A stretch of DNA of 37,169 nt from CAYGWP01 sp964353455 (GTDB taxonomy: Bacteria; Planctomycetota; Phycisphaerae; FEN-1346): the NCBI GenBank assembly GCA_964353455.1, contig CAYGWP010000090.1, forward strand, positions 1 through 37,169. Reading direction: 5' to 3'. Made by a program: the position numbers and the translations under genes. Of this stretch, positions 22,614 through 31,668 are shown in pieces. Each line of letters starts with the position of its first letter. Within the stretch, counting starts at the first letter, position 1. Under the pieces are notes generated by a model. It ran no database searches. It was given only the letters and a program-made list of their open reading frames with translations, and was not told the origin of the DNA.

Positions 22614-25600
22614 CGCAATGTTACCTCTACCGCCCCCTGCTGGTGCGAGAGGCGGAGTTTCAGGCTCTTTGCCGCCTCGTCCCACGCGGCTTCCTTCGCG
22701 GCCGACGCCGGCTCCACCTGCCACTCGGGCTTGCGAGAGCAGAGGATCGAGACCTCCGTGTCGCGCTCGGGGTACTCGGTGTTGGCCTGGAACCACAGCC
22801 GGCGGCCCTGGTCTTCGATCTTGCCGACGAGGTAGGCGTGCGGGCCGACCTTGCCCGAGAGCCTCTTCAGCCAGCCGCCGCCCAGCGGCACGGAGTACGA
22901 TTCCGTCGCATCTTCGTTCTCGCGGGAGTTCTGGATGGTCAGCGTATCGCCGATGCGGCAGACAAGCGCATCGCCCTCGTACCACTGGGGGTAAGCGCCA
23001 TCGAAAACTTGCTTTACCCGCGCCACGTCCTGCAACTCCGACAGGGGCACGTTCCTGATACCCGGGCCGAGCGGCTCGTTGCCCTGAGGCAGGGCGGGGA
23101 TGTAGTAGTAGCGTCCGGTGTTCGGGAAGAACTCCCACAACTGACCGTCGATGTTGCCCATCTTGCGGAAGCCGTAGGTCGCGCTGTAGAGCGGGCCGTA
23201 CTCCACGTAGTAGGGCCAGGCCTTCGCATCGCCCTCGACCTTCTTATCGTTATATACCGCCAACTTGATGTTCTGGAGGACCTGCTCCCTGGCGGGGATG
23301 AGGCCGTGCCGGACCACGCCGCGCACAAGCGGCACGACAAAGCGTTTGAATGTGTCGGTGGTCCGGCCGGTCGTGTCCCAGATGGCCGACGGCAGGGGGC
23401 CGGTGGGGCTCCTCTCGGCCTCCTTGGGGCTGAACATGAGCGTCTGGCCGTCGAGGCTGTAAATCGCGCAGCCGCGGCTGATGCCCATGACGAACACGAG
23501 GTCCCAGAAGATGCGGGGCATGGTCCTCAGCACCCCTCGGCGCTCCCCCGCGCATTGGCCCAGGCCGGTGAACCCGGCGTTCTGCCAGTAGAAGCCGCCG
23601 TCCTCCCATGCGCCGTGCTGGTGCGTGATGCCGCCGAGCCAGAGGCCCATCGCGGCACTTTGCGAGTAGAACTGGCGGCGGATGATGTTGTTCTTCTGCG
23701 TCAGGACCAGGTACCGGCCATACTGGCGGATGAAGTCGCCTTGCTGGTCCATCAGGTCCTGCCACTTGTTGTCCTTGTAAGTGCCGTCGGCCTCCTGGTA
23801 GATCATGCCGTACTTGGCGCAGATCCGGGTCAGGCGGTGGGCATAGCGCATCCGCCCGTCACTGGCGTCCTGATAGAGGTCGCTCAGGTGCTCGCCGCCC
23901 TGGATGCCGATGAAGTTCGGGACATGCTGGCAAAGCCATTCGATGTCCGCCAGGCCGACCCAATGGCTGCGCAGCATGATCGCGTGCGGCAGGTTCTCCA
24001 TGCCGCGCGCAAAGTCGGTGACAGGGATGCCCTTGCCCTCGAAGCCCTCGGCGATGATGCCGACGTACGGGGCGATGTCGGCGGGCACGTCGGGATGGAA
24101 AGTCGTAAAGTCCAGGACCCGCGTGGCCTCGAGCGTAAAGAGCGGGGCCTCGGGCGAGAGCGGCCGCTTCAGGGGCCGGATCGCATGATCGTTGTTGACG
24201 GTCATGCTGCGCGGCTGAGACCACTGGCCCAGCACGCCGCCTTTCACGCCGCGGATGCGCCAGTACCAGCGGCCGGGGGCAAGCAGTTGGTCGTCGGGCG
24301 CGAGGTACCACGGGTAATCCTGGCTGCTGGTGACCCGCACGTCGGTGGGCGAGGAGAAGTCGGCTGAGCGCGACATCTGCAAATCGTAATCGACGACCAG
24401 CGGTATCGCCTTCCAGCGGAACATGGTCGCCAGGTCGGTGAACGAGGCGTCGGGGACCGGCGAGAGCATTTCGGGCGCCACCGGCAGAACCTCGGCGATC
24501 GAAAGGCCTTTAAGTTCCGCCGCCCCGCCCGTCTTCGCCTCCAGCACGAACGCGACCTCGTCGGCCTTGCCGAAACCCTTGTTAAGGTCGGTCACGTAAT
24601 CGCCCGGCTTGTCGGCCCGAAGGAGCGCCAGGGGCGCCTTGCCGGGCGCCAGCGGCCGCGCCGTGACCTCGACGGCGTCCTGCGGCGATGCGGCCTGGAC
24701 GGAAACCCGGCACTCGAAGTATCTGTTGAAGTCCATCCGAAGCGCCGCCCGTCGGACCGCCCCGTCGGTCTGAAGCAGGTCCGTTGCGCCGGCGGCGCCG
24801 CCAAGTTCCGACACCGTCTGGGCGTACACGGCCTCTCGGCCCACGAACACCGCGCACGGCGGGGTCGGCCGCGGCGGCTTGCCCGACGAAAGGGCAGTCC
24901 ACAACTCCACCGTCTGCCGGTAAACGCCGGTCTCCGTCTGGGCGGCCAGAAACGCAAACCCGTTGTCCAGCGCTTCGTGCGGCTTGACGAGGAACGGGAA
25001 CTGCCCTTGCACCGGGTCGATGAGATTGCACTGGAACCCTGATGCGCCGCAGCCCCAGATCATCGACCCTTGCCCGATCCCCGGAGAGTTGCGCAGAAGC
25101 GTCGTCATGCCCACGCCGCAACCCGTTGAGGCCGACTCCATGCTGATGCGGCAGAGTTGCGGGAGCCACGCGGGGCGGGTCTCGCCGCCGTTCAGGTCGC
25201 CCTGGAGCGGGGACTTCTTCCGCTCGATGAGCGGCCCCGCCATCAGGGGCTTCGCCCATTTCCCCCTGATCCCGTCGCCGCTGCCGACGTACGCCACCCA
25301 CAGGGGGGCGTCGCCGTCGTTCTGCCAGCGGATGCGGCAGATGAGGACCGGCATCCCCGGCACGAGTTCGAAGGTTTCGGTGACGGTCATGTCCTTGGCG
25401 AAGCCGTCGAGCCGGCGGACGATTCTGATTGAGGGCCGCCCGTCGGGGCCGACCGTGGCCTCGCACTTCTCCAGGCGGGCGTTGGCGTAGCGCCTCAGCC
25501 CCATTTCTTTGGGGTCGGCGTTGGTGATTCGTCCGCGGTTCTGGTTGTCGATCCAGAAGTCCAGCGTGCCGTCCTGGACGAGGAACGTCTTCTCCGTTTC

Positions 25601-26053
25601 GGCCGCGTCGAACGCCAGGTTCCAGCCCGTCTTGCCGAACGTCACGCGGAGGACACCGTTCTTCATCGCGGCGCTGGCCCCGGACGGCTCGCAGGTTGCC
25701 ATGGTCACCTTGTCTTCCGGCCACTGCTCCGCCCGCTCCGCCACCAGGTCCAGCCGCGATGACGGCCTGAGCGAGACGTACAGCCGGATGACCGGCCGGC
25801 CTTCCTCCGTGCCGCGCGTGAGCGGAATGGTCGCGGCCTTGTCGGCGCTTCGGACGTGGAGCGGCGTGCCGTCGGGCAGACCCAACTTGCCGGCGATATC
25901 CTTCTCGTCGAGCGTGACCGCCGTCGCGTGGACGGGCAGCCTGGAGTAATTGACGATTGTCAGCGGAAGGGCGGCCTTACTCTCTGCCGCAGGGCAGGGC
26001 GTCGCCGCCAAGCAGAGGCCCGTCACCAGCCAAACGTTCAATATTGTTTTCAT
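22610..26053 (-). CDS. Large secreted protein, probable GH98-like endo-glycosidase
   Basis: 1147 aa from ATG 26053, chosen for the signal peptide MKTILNVWLVTGLCLAATPCPA; the frame is open upstream to 26248 but that part has no signal. Residues ~25-600 are beta-sandwich material (putative exo-rhamnogalacturonan/galactose-mutarotase-like and Ig/FN3-type segments: PVPDASFTDLATMFRWKA, then GRWYWRIRGVKGG). The C-terminal half contains MLRSHWVGLADIEWLCQHVPNFIGIQGGEH, THQHGAWEDGGFYWQNAGF and IFWDLVFVMGISRGCAIYSLDG, which I match, with moderate certainty, to the GH98 central and C-terminal domains (blood-group endo-beta-galactosidase/xylanase family). Catalytic residues were not assigned. Its stop overlaps the GH97 start, so the two are translationally coupled and probably act on the same glycan outside the cytoplasm. 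Confidence 0.55.
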   Translation of the reverse strand: MKTILNVWLVTGLCLAATPCPAAESKAALPLTIVNYSRLPVHATAVTLDEKDIAGKLGLPDGTPLHVRSADKAATIPLTRGTEEGRPVIRLYVSLRPSSRLDLVAERAEQWPEDKVTMATCEPSGASAAMKNGVLRVTFGKTGWNLAFDAAETEKTFLVQDGTLDFWIDNQNRGRITNADPKEMGLRRYANARLEKCEATVGPDGRPSIRIVRRLDGFAKDMTVTETFELVPGMPVLICRIRWQNDGDAPLWVAYVGSGDGIRGKWAKPLMAGPLIERKKSPLQGDLNGGETRPAWLPQLCRISMESASTGCGVGMTTLLRNSPGIGQGSMIWGCGASGFQCNLIDPVQGQFPFLVKPHEALDNGFAFLAAQTETGVYRQTVELWTALSSGKPPRPTPPCAVFVGREAVYAQTVSELGGAAGATDLLQTDGAVRRAALRMDFNRYFECRVSVQAASPQDAVEVTARPLAPGKAPLALLRADKPGDYVTDLNKGFGKADEVAFVLEAKTGGAAELKGLSIAEVLPVAPEMLSPVPDASFTDLATMFRWKAIPLVVDYDLQMSRSADFSSPTDVRVTSSQDYPWYLAPDDQLLAPGRWYWRIRGVKGGVLGQWSQPRSMTVNNDHAIRPLKRPLSPEAPLFTLEATRVLDFTTFHPDVPADIAPYVGIIAEGFEGKGIPVTDFARGMENLPHAIMLRSHWVGLADIEWLCQHVPNFIGIQGGEHLSDLYQDASDGRMRYAHRLTRICAKYGMIYQEADGTYKDNKWQDLMDQQGDFIRQYGRYLVLTQKNNIIRRQFYSQSAAMGLWLGGITHQHGAWEDGGFYWQNAGFTGLGQCAGERRGVLRTMPRIFWDLVFVMGISRGCAIYSLDGQTLMFSPKEAERSPTGPLPSAIWDTTGRTTDTFKRFVVPLVRGVVRHGLIPAREQVLQNIKLAVYNDKKVEGDAKAWPYYVEYGPLYSATYGFRKMGNIDGQLWEFFPNTGRYYYIPALPQGNEPLGPGIRNVPLSELQDVARVKQVFDGAYPQWYEGDALVCRIGDTLTIQNSRENEDATESYSVPLGGGWLKRLSGKVGPHAYLVGKIEDQGRRLWFQANTEYPERDTEVSILCSRKPEWQVEPASAAKEAAWDEAAKSLKLRLSHQQGAVEVTLR

Positions 26054-26244
26054 CTTAATCCCAACCAGGAAGACACGGGCTTCGTTGCCATCGACTGTCG
26101 ATATTCTCCTTCCGCCGGCAACCCCCGCCCAAGTCGCCGCCGGGTTGCCGCGGAGGGGCGGATTAGTTATCCGTCCAACGCTATGCTTCGCTTTCGTCTT
26201 GCCCGCCGCGCGCAAGACGTAAACTGCAAGCGATGGTTGGCCGT

Positions 26245-26932
26245 TCATTCTATCTTGTCATGCTTCTGGATGTTGTGTTTTCCGCACAGCAGTTGAATGT
26301 TCTCCGGTGTATTCGATGATCCGCCTTTGGAGTACGGGATAATGTGATCAAAGTGTAAGTCTTCGGTCGCGCCGCACGGCACGCATTTGCCGCCGTCTCG
26401 TTTCCACACGTCGAGTTTGACCCATGTTGGAATAATCCGCCGAGACTGTGATTGCCTCGGTATTGGGATGCTGAAGTCGTCCTCGCCTTCCACTGCGATC
26501 AGCTTGAACTTGAACACATATCGTGCGTGAGACTTTTCTTTCCAGGAATCCAAGTGAAATACGCCGTTGTATGACCAAATGCCCTGCTTGATCTTCTCGT
26601 AAACTCTCACTCTTTCTGGCGGTCTCTTTCCGGCCTTATATTCTTGCGCTGCCTTGTGGAACTTACCGTTCTCCGTCAGGTTCCCATTTTCACTTCGTTC
26701 GGGTTGGTCCACGGTTTTCGGACTAGGATTATCCCGTGAGGTGGGTACGTCGTGTCCCTCATAGATCAGCGTAGCCCCCGTCATTCTCCAGTCTATCGGC
26801 ATAGGGTGCTCCTGGGCGGACTGACATCAAAATTACCGAATGATTGTCCCGCAATTCGTAATTCATCCCGCGCTGAAGGCTGACGCCTTCGCGCCGGCAC
26901 ATCTCTAAATACGGTATGATCTCGTTAGGCAT
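26245..26932 (-). pseudogene. SRA-like/HNH endonuclease, frameshifted in a G run
   Basis: Reconstructed ~228-aa protein starting MPNEIIPYLEMCRREGVSL at 26932. The N-terminal half resembles the SRA/YDG fold (modified-base binding: GATLIYEGHD, PPERVRVYEKIKQGIWSYNG). The C-terminal half is an HNH nuclease with CVPCG, LHFDHIIPYSKGG, and LLCGKHN zinc/metal motifs. The frame breaks at a run of five G on the coding strand (plus-strand C run 26775-26779): removing one G joins RLEND to GATLIYEGHD exactly. From 26802 an in-frame ATG gives a 185-aa C-terminal product with the HNH domain whole. Base composition is visibly less GC-rich than its neighbours, suggesting transfer. Related proteins are likely type IV-like restriction nucleases against modified DNA. 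A phase-variable switch or an assembly error are alternatives. Confidence 0.85.
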
Positions 26933-27002
26933 TTCTTTTCGGCCAACGCCCAAGCTCACCTGCCGGCAGGGCATCCGAAGCCGGATAGCAGGCTGCATGC
27001 GG

Positions 27003-27911
27003 CTACCCCGGCAGGGGCACGTCAAAGTAGAAAACCTGGTTCCGGTCGGCCGACGAGCCAACCTCGTCAGCCCGGATCAGGAGACGGTCGCCCAGAACCG
27101 ACTGGAAGAGAACTGACCCGTCGGGGCCGGTGACAAGGAATTCGGCCGGGTGGACGAAGACGATATGAACCTTGTTCTCCCTGGACCGCGCCTGGAGAAT
27201 CGGGTCGTTCGACTTGGGGCCGAACATCCCGCCCGAAGGGCAGATGAAAAAATCCGCACCGGCTTCGCGCATGCGGCGGACGATGTCCGGGTTCCTCCGG
27301 TCAGCGCAGATGACCAGCCCGATGCGGCCGAAGGGCGTCTGGAAGACCGGCGTGCTGCTACCGGGGGTGTTCCGCACCGATTCATGTTCGAGCATCTGTT
27401 TGTGATACTTGCCGACCAGGTTGCCGTCGGGCCCCAGGAGGACGGCGGCGTTGTAGCGGTTGTCGCCATCGGCTTCGAGCATGCCGGCGACGAGGTGGAT
27501 TTTCAACTCGCGCGCCAGGGCCGCCAACCGGCGGCAATAAGGGCCGTCTGGAATCCGCTCGCCGAGGGCGCGGTAGGTCTCCAGCGGAATCGTCTTGTCG
27601 GCGATGGCATAGCCGTCGAGGAAACACTCGGTGGTGCAGACGATCCGCGCCCCACCGGCCGCGGCCTGGCGCAGAAGCGGCTCCAGCCGCCGGAAGTTCG
27701 CCTCTCGCTCGCCGCGAATCCACTTGAGCACGATGCCCGCAACCCGAACCATGGGGGACGCTGCCTCAGGCGGCGCGGTCTTCGTGGAGGCCGGCCCCGG
27801 ATGTTTGATCGCGCTTGCGGGGTCATCACAGGTCTTCGCGCCCGCCGCCAGAAGCGCGTTGGCCACCACGGCCAGCGAAAAGACGATGCTCCGCATGCTT
27901 GCAGGGTTCAT
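27003..27911 (-). CDS. Carbon-nitrogen hydrolase (nitrilase superfamily), exported
   Basis: About 302 aa from ATG 27911; ATG 27896 is an alternative and the open frame extends to 27959 without a better ribosome site. The start gives a signal peptide (MRSIVFSLAVVANALLAAGA) and then a Pro/Ala-rich spacer. The catalytic triad of the superfamily is visible with 27911 numbering: Glu95 (TTECFLDGYA), Lys171 (GKYHKQML) and Cys202 (GLVICADRRNPD). It would hydrolyse a carbon-nitrogen bond (amide, carbamoyl or nitrile) in the periplasm; the substrate is unknown. It is the first gene of the minus-strand run and is separated by ~190 bases from the divergent dehydrogenase. Such amidases are common beside planctomycete sugar genes. 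Confidence 0.9.
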   Translation of the reverse strand: MNPASMRSIVFSLAVVANALLAAGAKTCDDPASAIKHPGPASTKTAPPEAASPMVRVAGIVLKWIRGEREANFRRLEPLLRQAAAGGARIVCTTECFLDGYAIADKTIPLETYRALGERIPDGPYCRRLAALARELKIHLVAGMLEADGDNRYNAAVLLGPDGNLVGKYHKQMLEHESVRNTPGSSTPVFQTPFGRIGLVICADRRNPDIVRRMREAGADFFICPSGGMFGPKSNDPILQARSRENKVHIVFVHPAEFLVTGPDGSVLFQSVLGDRLLIRADEVGSSADRNQVFYFDVPLPG

Positions 27912-28024
27912 GCAACTCTGCCCCGCTGACGTGCCCTTGGGCTCCCGCACACCGATCATACATCATTGATGACCGGCAGTCAAACGCCGCGGGCCAGTCG
28001 GTGCACTGCGTCACACCTTCTGCC

Positions 28025-28053
28025 TTGACTTGTTCCTCCAATCAGGCAAACAT
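28025..28053 (+). promoter_or_regulatory. Weak candidate sigma70-type promoter in the divergent gap
   Basis: TTGACT (28025-28030) and AAACAT (28048-28053) with 17 bases between them, about 50 bases before the Gfo/Idh/MocA start. The -10 box matches only 3 of 6 consensus positions. Confidence 0.2.
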
Positions 28054-28101
28054 GATTACCCGTTGTGCCGCGCCCTGCAATCCTGCAAAGGAGGACTTGC
28101 C

Positions 28102-29355
28102 ATGCCAGATACCTGTTCCCGCCGCCAGTTCCTGAAAGGCGCCACGGCAACCGCCGCGACGCTCGCCGTGTCGGCAGCCAGTTACGGCCGCATCGTCGGG
28201 GCGAACGAGAGGATCTCGCTCGGGCAGATCGGCTGCGGCGGGCGGGGCCTCGGAACGCACATGGCAGAGGTCCACAAGTTCGACAAAGAGGAGAACGTGG
28301 AGTTCACGGCAGTGTGCGACCCGTGGCGCGTGGCACGCGAGAAGGCCGCCGGCATCGTCAAGGAGTGGTACGGCCGCGAGCCACGCCAGTTCAGCAAGTT
28401 CCGCGATTTGATGGAACTGAAGGACGTGGACGCGGTGCTGATCGCATCGCCCGACCACGTTCACGTTCCGCAACTGGAGGCCGCCGCCAAGGCCGGCAAG
28501 GACGTCTATGTCGAGAAGCCCATCGGGACGGACTTCCAGAAGATGAAGGCCGCCTGCGACGCCGTCAAGGCCGCAAATATCGTCTGCCAGGTCGGCACGC
28601 AACTGAGGGCCATTCCGGTTCTGACCGGCTGCCGCGACCTCTACAAGACCGGCATCCTGGGCAAAGTTCACCGGATCGAGCAGGCCCGCAACGCCGAGCA
28701 GCCGTGGTGGTACCATTACCTGAAGGAAGTGAATGAGAAAGATGTTGACTGGGCCGAGTTCCTTGCGGACCGGCCGATGCGGCCCTTCAGCGCCGAACTG
28801 TTCAGCGGATGGTACGGATACCGCGAGTTCTGCGACGGACCGGTGCCGCAGCAGGGCGTCCATTACATCGACCTGGTGCATTACATCACGGGCTGCGGGT
28901 GCCCGACGAGCGCCGTCTGCCAGAGCGGCACGTTCGTGTGGAAAGACGAGCATAAGTTCACGTGTCCCGACCAGGTTGAGGCATCGTGGATTTACCCTGA
29001 AGGTTTCATGGTCAACTACTCGCAGAACCTGGCGAACAGTTTCGGCAGGAGTTTCAAGTTCTTCGGCGACCAGGGCTCGTTCGACATACCAAGTTGGAGC
29101 AGCGAGGCTTACCTGACGGCCGAGGGCGGTAGCAAGAACAGGGGCGTCATCCGCGGCCGCAACCCTGTCAAGCCCGTTGAGATGCTCAATCACTGGCAGG
29201 AATGGCTGAAGTGCATCCGCACGCGCAAACAGGGTCTCGCACCGATCGAGGCCGGATACCAGGACGCCGTGGCCTGTATCATGGCCGTCAAGGCGTCGGA
29301 CACCGGCCGCAGGCAAATTTACGACACCGCGAAACGCGAAATCCGCGAGGGATAG
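28102..29355 (+). CDS. Gfo/Idh/MocA family NAD(P)-dependent dehydrogenase, Tat-exported
   Basis: 417 aa. ATG 28102 follows an excellent ribosome site (AAAGGAGG, 28087-28094). It opens with a canonical Tat signal (SRRQFLKG). The nucleotide-binding loop GQIGCGGRGLG (about 41-51), CDPWR, and the family motif EKP (Lys139 of YVEKPIG) are all present, followed by the C-terminal sheet domain with HYIDLVHYITG. Gfo/Idh/MocA proteins oxidise or reduce sugar hydroxyls or act as redox-neutral glycosidases with bound NAD; exported members are abundant in planctomycetes and the cofactor is thought to be carried through Tat. The next gene starts 23 bases later, so the two are probably co-transcribed. The specific sugar is unknown. 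Confidence 0.92.
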   Translation: MPDTCSRRQFLKGATATAATLAVSAASYGRIVGANERISLGQIGCGGRGLGTHMAEVHKFDKEENVEFTAVCDPWRVAREKAAGIVKEWYGREPRQFSKFRDLMELKDVDAVLIASPDHVHVPQLEAAAKAGKDVYVEKPIGTDFQKMKAACDAVKAANIVCQVGTQLRAIPVLTGCRDLYKTGILGKVHRIEQARNAEQPWWYHYLKEVNEKDVDWAEFLADRPMRPFSAELFSGWYGYREFCDGPVPQQGVHYIDLVHYITGCGCPTSAVCQSGTFVWKDEHKFTCPDQVEASWIYPEGFMVNYSQNLANSFGRSFKFFGDQGSFDIPSWSSEAYLTAEGGSKNRGVIRGRNPVKPVEMLNHWQEWLKCIRTRKQGLAPIEAGYQDAVACIMAVKASDTGRRQIYDTAKREIREG

Positions 29356-29378
29356 GCAACACTACAGGAGGTTGCCAG

Positions 29379-30884
29379 GTGGGAGTTCAAGACCCGTTGA
29401 CGCGCCGGGAGTTTCTGGCCGGCACGCTCGCACTCGGCGCCGCAGCCATCGGTGCCTCCGCGTTCGCCGAGGCCACGCCGGAGAAGCCGGCGGACAAGCC
29501 CGTTGCAGGCTACGCGGGACAGTCGGCCTCGGCCGCAGGGCCGCTGAAGGTCCATCCCCAGAACCCGCGGTACTTCTGCGACCCGGACGGCCGGGCGGTC
29601 CTCCTGGTGGGTTCGCACACGTGGCCGAACCTTGTGGACATGGGCCCGGCCGATCCTCCGCCGAAGTTTGACTTCGCGGCATACCTGGACTTCCTGGAGA
29701 AGCACGGCCATAACTTCATCCGCTTGTGGACGTGGGAACCGGTCGTGTGGACCACCAAGGCCACCCGTACCCAAGCCGCCCAAACTCACAACGTCGCACC
29801 GCTGCCTTACGCCCGCACGGGGCCGGGCCTGGCGCTCGACGGCAAGCCCAAGTTCGACCTGAAGCAATACGATGCACAGTACTTCGAGCGGCTGCGGTCT
29901 CGGGTGGCTGCGGCCCGCGACCGCGGCATCTATGTCTCGGTCATGCTCTTCGAGGGATGGGTCACGCAGTTCGCCCCCGAAGCATGGAAGGGACACCCCT
30001 TCAACGCCGCCAACAACATTAGCGGCATTGATGGCGACGCAAACGGCGACGGCAGTGCCGTCGAGATCCACGAACTGGTCCGGCCCGCCGTCACGGCCAT
30101 CCAGGAATCCTACGTCCGCAAGGTAGTTGACACCGTGAACGACCTTGACAACGTCCTCTACGAGATCTCCAACGAGAACCATCCCCCGTCAACCGAGTGG
30201 CAGTATCACATGATTAACTTTATCCATGAGTACGAGAAGGGCCGGCCGAAGCAGCACCCCGTGGGCATGACGTTTCAGTACAAGGGCGGCAGCAACAAGA
30301 CGCTCTTCGACAGCCCGGCCGACTGGGTCTCGCCGAATCCGACCACGGACGTTCCCAAAGGGTTCAACTATCGCGACAACCCGCCCCCCGCCGACGGCCG
30401 CAAGGTCATCCTCTCCGACACCGACCACCTGTGGGGCATCGGCGGCAACACCGCCTGGGCTTGGAAGAGTTTCCTGCGTGGCCTGAACCCGATCTTCATG
30501 GACCCGTACGACGGCGCGGTCCTCGGCCCGCGGGCCGACGACAAGTGGGACCCCGTCCGCCGCGCCCTGGGCCATGCCCTGCGCTACGCCCGCCGCGTGG
30601 ACCTGGCCGCCATGACGCCGCAGGAGAAACTCGCCTCCACCGGCTACTGCCTGGCCCGCGCCGCCAAGCAGGGGGCGGAGTACCTCGTGTATCTGCCCGA
30701 CGGCGGCAAGGTGACGGTGGACCTTTCGGCCGCCGGGGGGACACTGGCGGTCGAGTGGTTCAACCCGGCAGCCGATAAGGCCGTCGCGGCCGAGAGCGTG
30801 GCCGGCGGCGCACCGCGAGAATTTACGGCCCCGTTCTCGGGCGAGGCCGTCCTCTACATCTTTGATGCCGCCGCCCGGAAGTGA
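29379..30884 (+). CDS. GH140-like (DUF4038) (beta/alpha)8-barrel glycosidase with PF12904-like C-terminal domain, Tat-exported
   Basis: 501 aa starting at GTG 29379 with AGGAGG at 29366-29371. It opens with a Tat signal (TRREFLAGTLALGAAAIGASA). The barrel begins RYFCDPDGRAVLLVGSHTWPN, as in apiosidase-like DUF4038 proteins, continues with FIRLWTWE, and carries the clan GH-A acid/base signature EISNENHP (Glu262, Glu266). A second carboxylate may be Asp in ILSDTDHLWG. Residues ~415-501 (EYLVYLPDGGKVTVDLS ... VEWFNP ... GEAVLYIFD) are a beta-sandwich typical of the so-called putative collagen-binding domain PF12904. GH140 enzymes remove apiose from pectin side chains; this protein is divergent, so the substrate is open. 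It lies directly behind the Gfo/Idh/MocA gene. Confidence 0.75.
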   Translation: MGVQDPLTRREFLAGTLALGAAAIGASAFAEATPEKPADKPVAGYAGQSASAAGPLKVHPQNPRYFCDPDGRAVLLVGSHTWPNLVDMGPADPPPKFDFAAYLDFLEKHGHNFIRLWTWEPVVWTTKATRTQAAQTHNVAPLPYARTGPGLALDGKPKFDLKQYDAQYFERLRSRVAAARDRGIYVSVMLFEGWVTQFAPEAWKGHPFNAANNISGIDGDANGDGSAVEIHELVRPAVTAIQESYVRKVVDTVNDLDNVLYEISNENHPPSTEWQYHMINFIHEYEKGRPKQHPVGMTFQYKGGSNKTLFDSPADWVSPNPTTDVPKGFNYRDNPPPADGRKVILSDTDHLWGIGGNTAWAWKSFLRGLNPIFMDPYDGAVLGPRADDKWDPVRRALGHALRYARRVDLAAMTPQEKLASTGYCLARAAKQGAEYLVYLPDGGKVTVDLSAAGGTLAVEWFNPAADKAVAAESVAGGAPREFTAPFSGEAVLYIFDAAARK

Positions 30885-30989
30885 CAGGGACAGCAGACTT
30901 GGGATGGAATGTGCCCGTCGCGGCGCCGGAAGCCTCGGTTGCCGCGCCTCCGACCCCATCCGCATGTGGATACTCAAGTCAAGTGGGGA

Positions 30990-31427
30990 TTACTTGACGT
31001 CCTTGTGGCGCCTGTTCTCGGTGGGGACCGGCTGGATGGCCTTGTTGACGAACTGGCGGACATACCTGGGACCTGTCTCCGCTCCGAGGACCCCATTGGC
31101 CTTAGCCGTGAGTTTGCTGAGGGCATCGTTGAAAGCGGCGATCTCGACCTTCAACTGCTCCTCCTGCTCGGGCGTCAGAACGATCGGTGGCGGCGGCGTA
31201 CGGACATGGCCGGCCTCAGCGGCCGGGGCGGCCGGCGCATGCGTTCTGCCGCCCTCTGCGGCCGATGCCACCAGCATCGGACCGACCACCAACAGCAGTG
31301 CAGCCAGCGCTGCGAACACCAGTAACTTTCTCGTGGCTTCTCCTTTCGCGGTTCCGGGGCTTCGAAGAGCGGAAACCTCCGTCCTTTCACTGACCTGCAA
31401 GGTAGAACGAGACGGGGGGCGGTTCAT
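30990..31427 (-). CDS. Small secreted proline-rich protein, possible ACG start
   Basis: 145 aa from ATG 31427, but the signal peptide only begins at residue 32 (RKLLVFAALAALLLVVGPMLVASAA). AAAGGAG lies 5 bases before an ACG at 31334-31332, exactly where the start of a 114-aa signal-peptide protein would be expected. Either ACG is used, or an ATG has mutated. The mature part is an Ala/Pro/His-rich linker (HAPAAPAAEAGHVRTPPPP) followed by an amphipathic helix region (LTPEQEEQLKVEIAAFNDALSKL) and a basic tail. No family recognised. It is the only minus-strand gene between two plus-strand blocks. An overlapping plus-strand frame (30862-31554) is considered a shadow except perhaps at its end. Confidence 0.6.
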   Translation of the reverse strand: MNRPPSRSTLQVSERTEVSALRSPGTAKGEATRKLLVFAALAALLLVVGPMLVASAAEGGRTHAPAAPAAEAGHVRTPPPPIVLTPEQEEQLKVEIAAFNDALSKLTAKANGVLGAETGPRYVRQFVNKAIQPVPTENRRHKDVK

Positions 31428-31668
31428 TGCCGAGAAGGATCAGGGCAACTGCGCCGACGACAAACGCACCTGCTTCAATTCCAGCCGCTCGGGCACCATC
31501 GACATTCACATCCTGTACACGGAGGGCAACGCGCCCAAACCTGCGGGGAAATGACGGTCATCCTTTGTCCACAGCCGCGGATTCCTCGTGCCACGCAGCA
31601 GCGCCGCCCGGTTAAAGATACTGCATGTTGATGTGGTTGATGCGTCTCAGCAGCAACCGGAGAGACCT
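31428..31668. other. Intergenic stretch with possible 3' gene remnant
   Basis: 241 bases without a complete gene. On the + strand 31398-31554 read codon-like (FIAEKDQGNCADDKRTCFN, then SGTIDIHILYTEGNAPKPAG and a stop), which could be the tail of a lost gene; there is no start or body. After it come ~110 bases with no recognisable signal before the sulfatase ribosome site. Confidence 0.3.

Noticed and set aside
22643..24367. Plus-strand open frame (574 codons) opposite the GH98-like gene
   Set aside because: Low-complexity Ala/Asp/Val/Leu composition typical of an antisense shadow; the minus-strand frame has a signal peptide and domain motifs.
30862..31554. Plus-strand open frame overlapping the small secreted protein
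   Set aside because: Its first two thirds mirror the minus-strand signal-peptide gene and look like a shadow; only the final ~50 codons seemed codon-like and are noted as a possible remnant.
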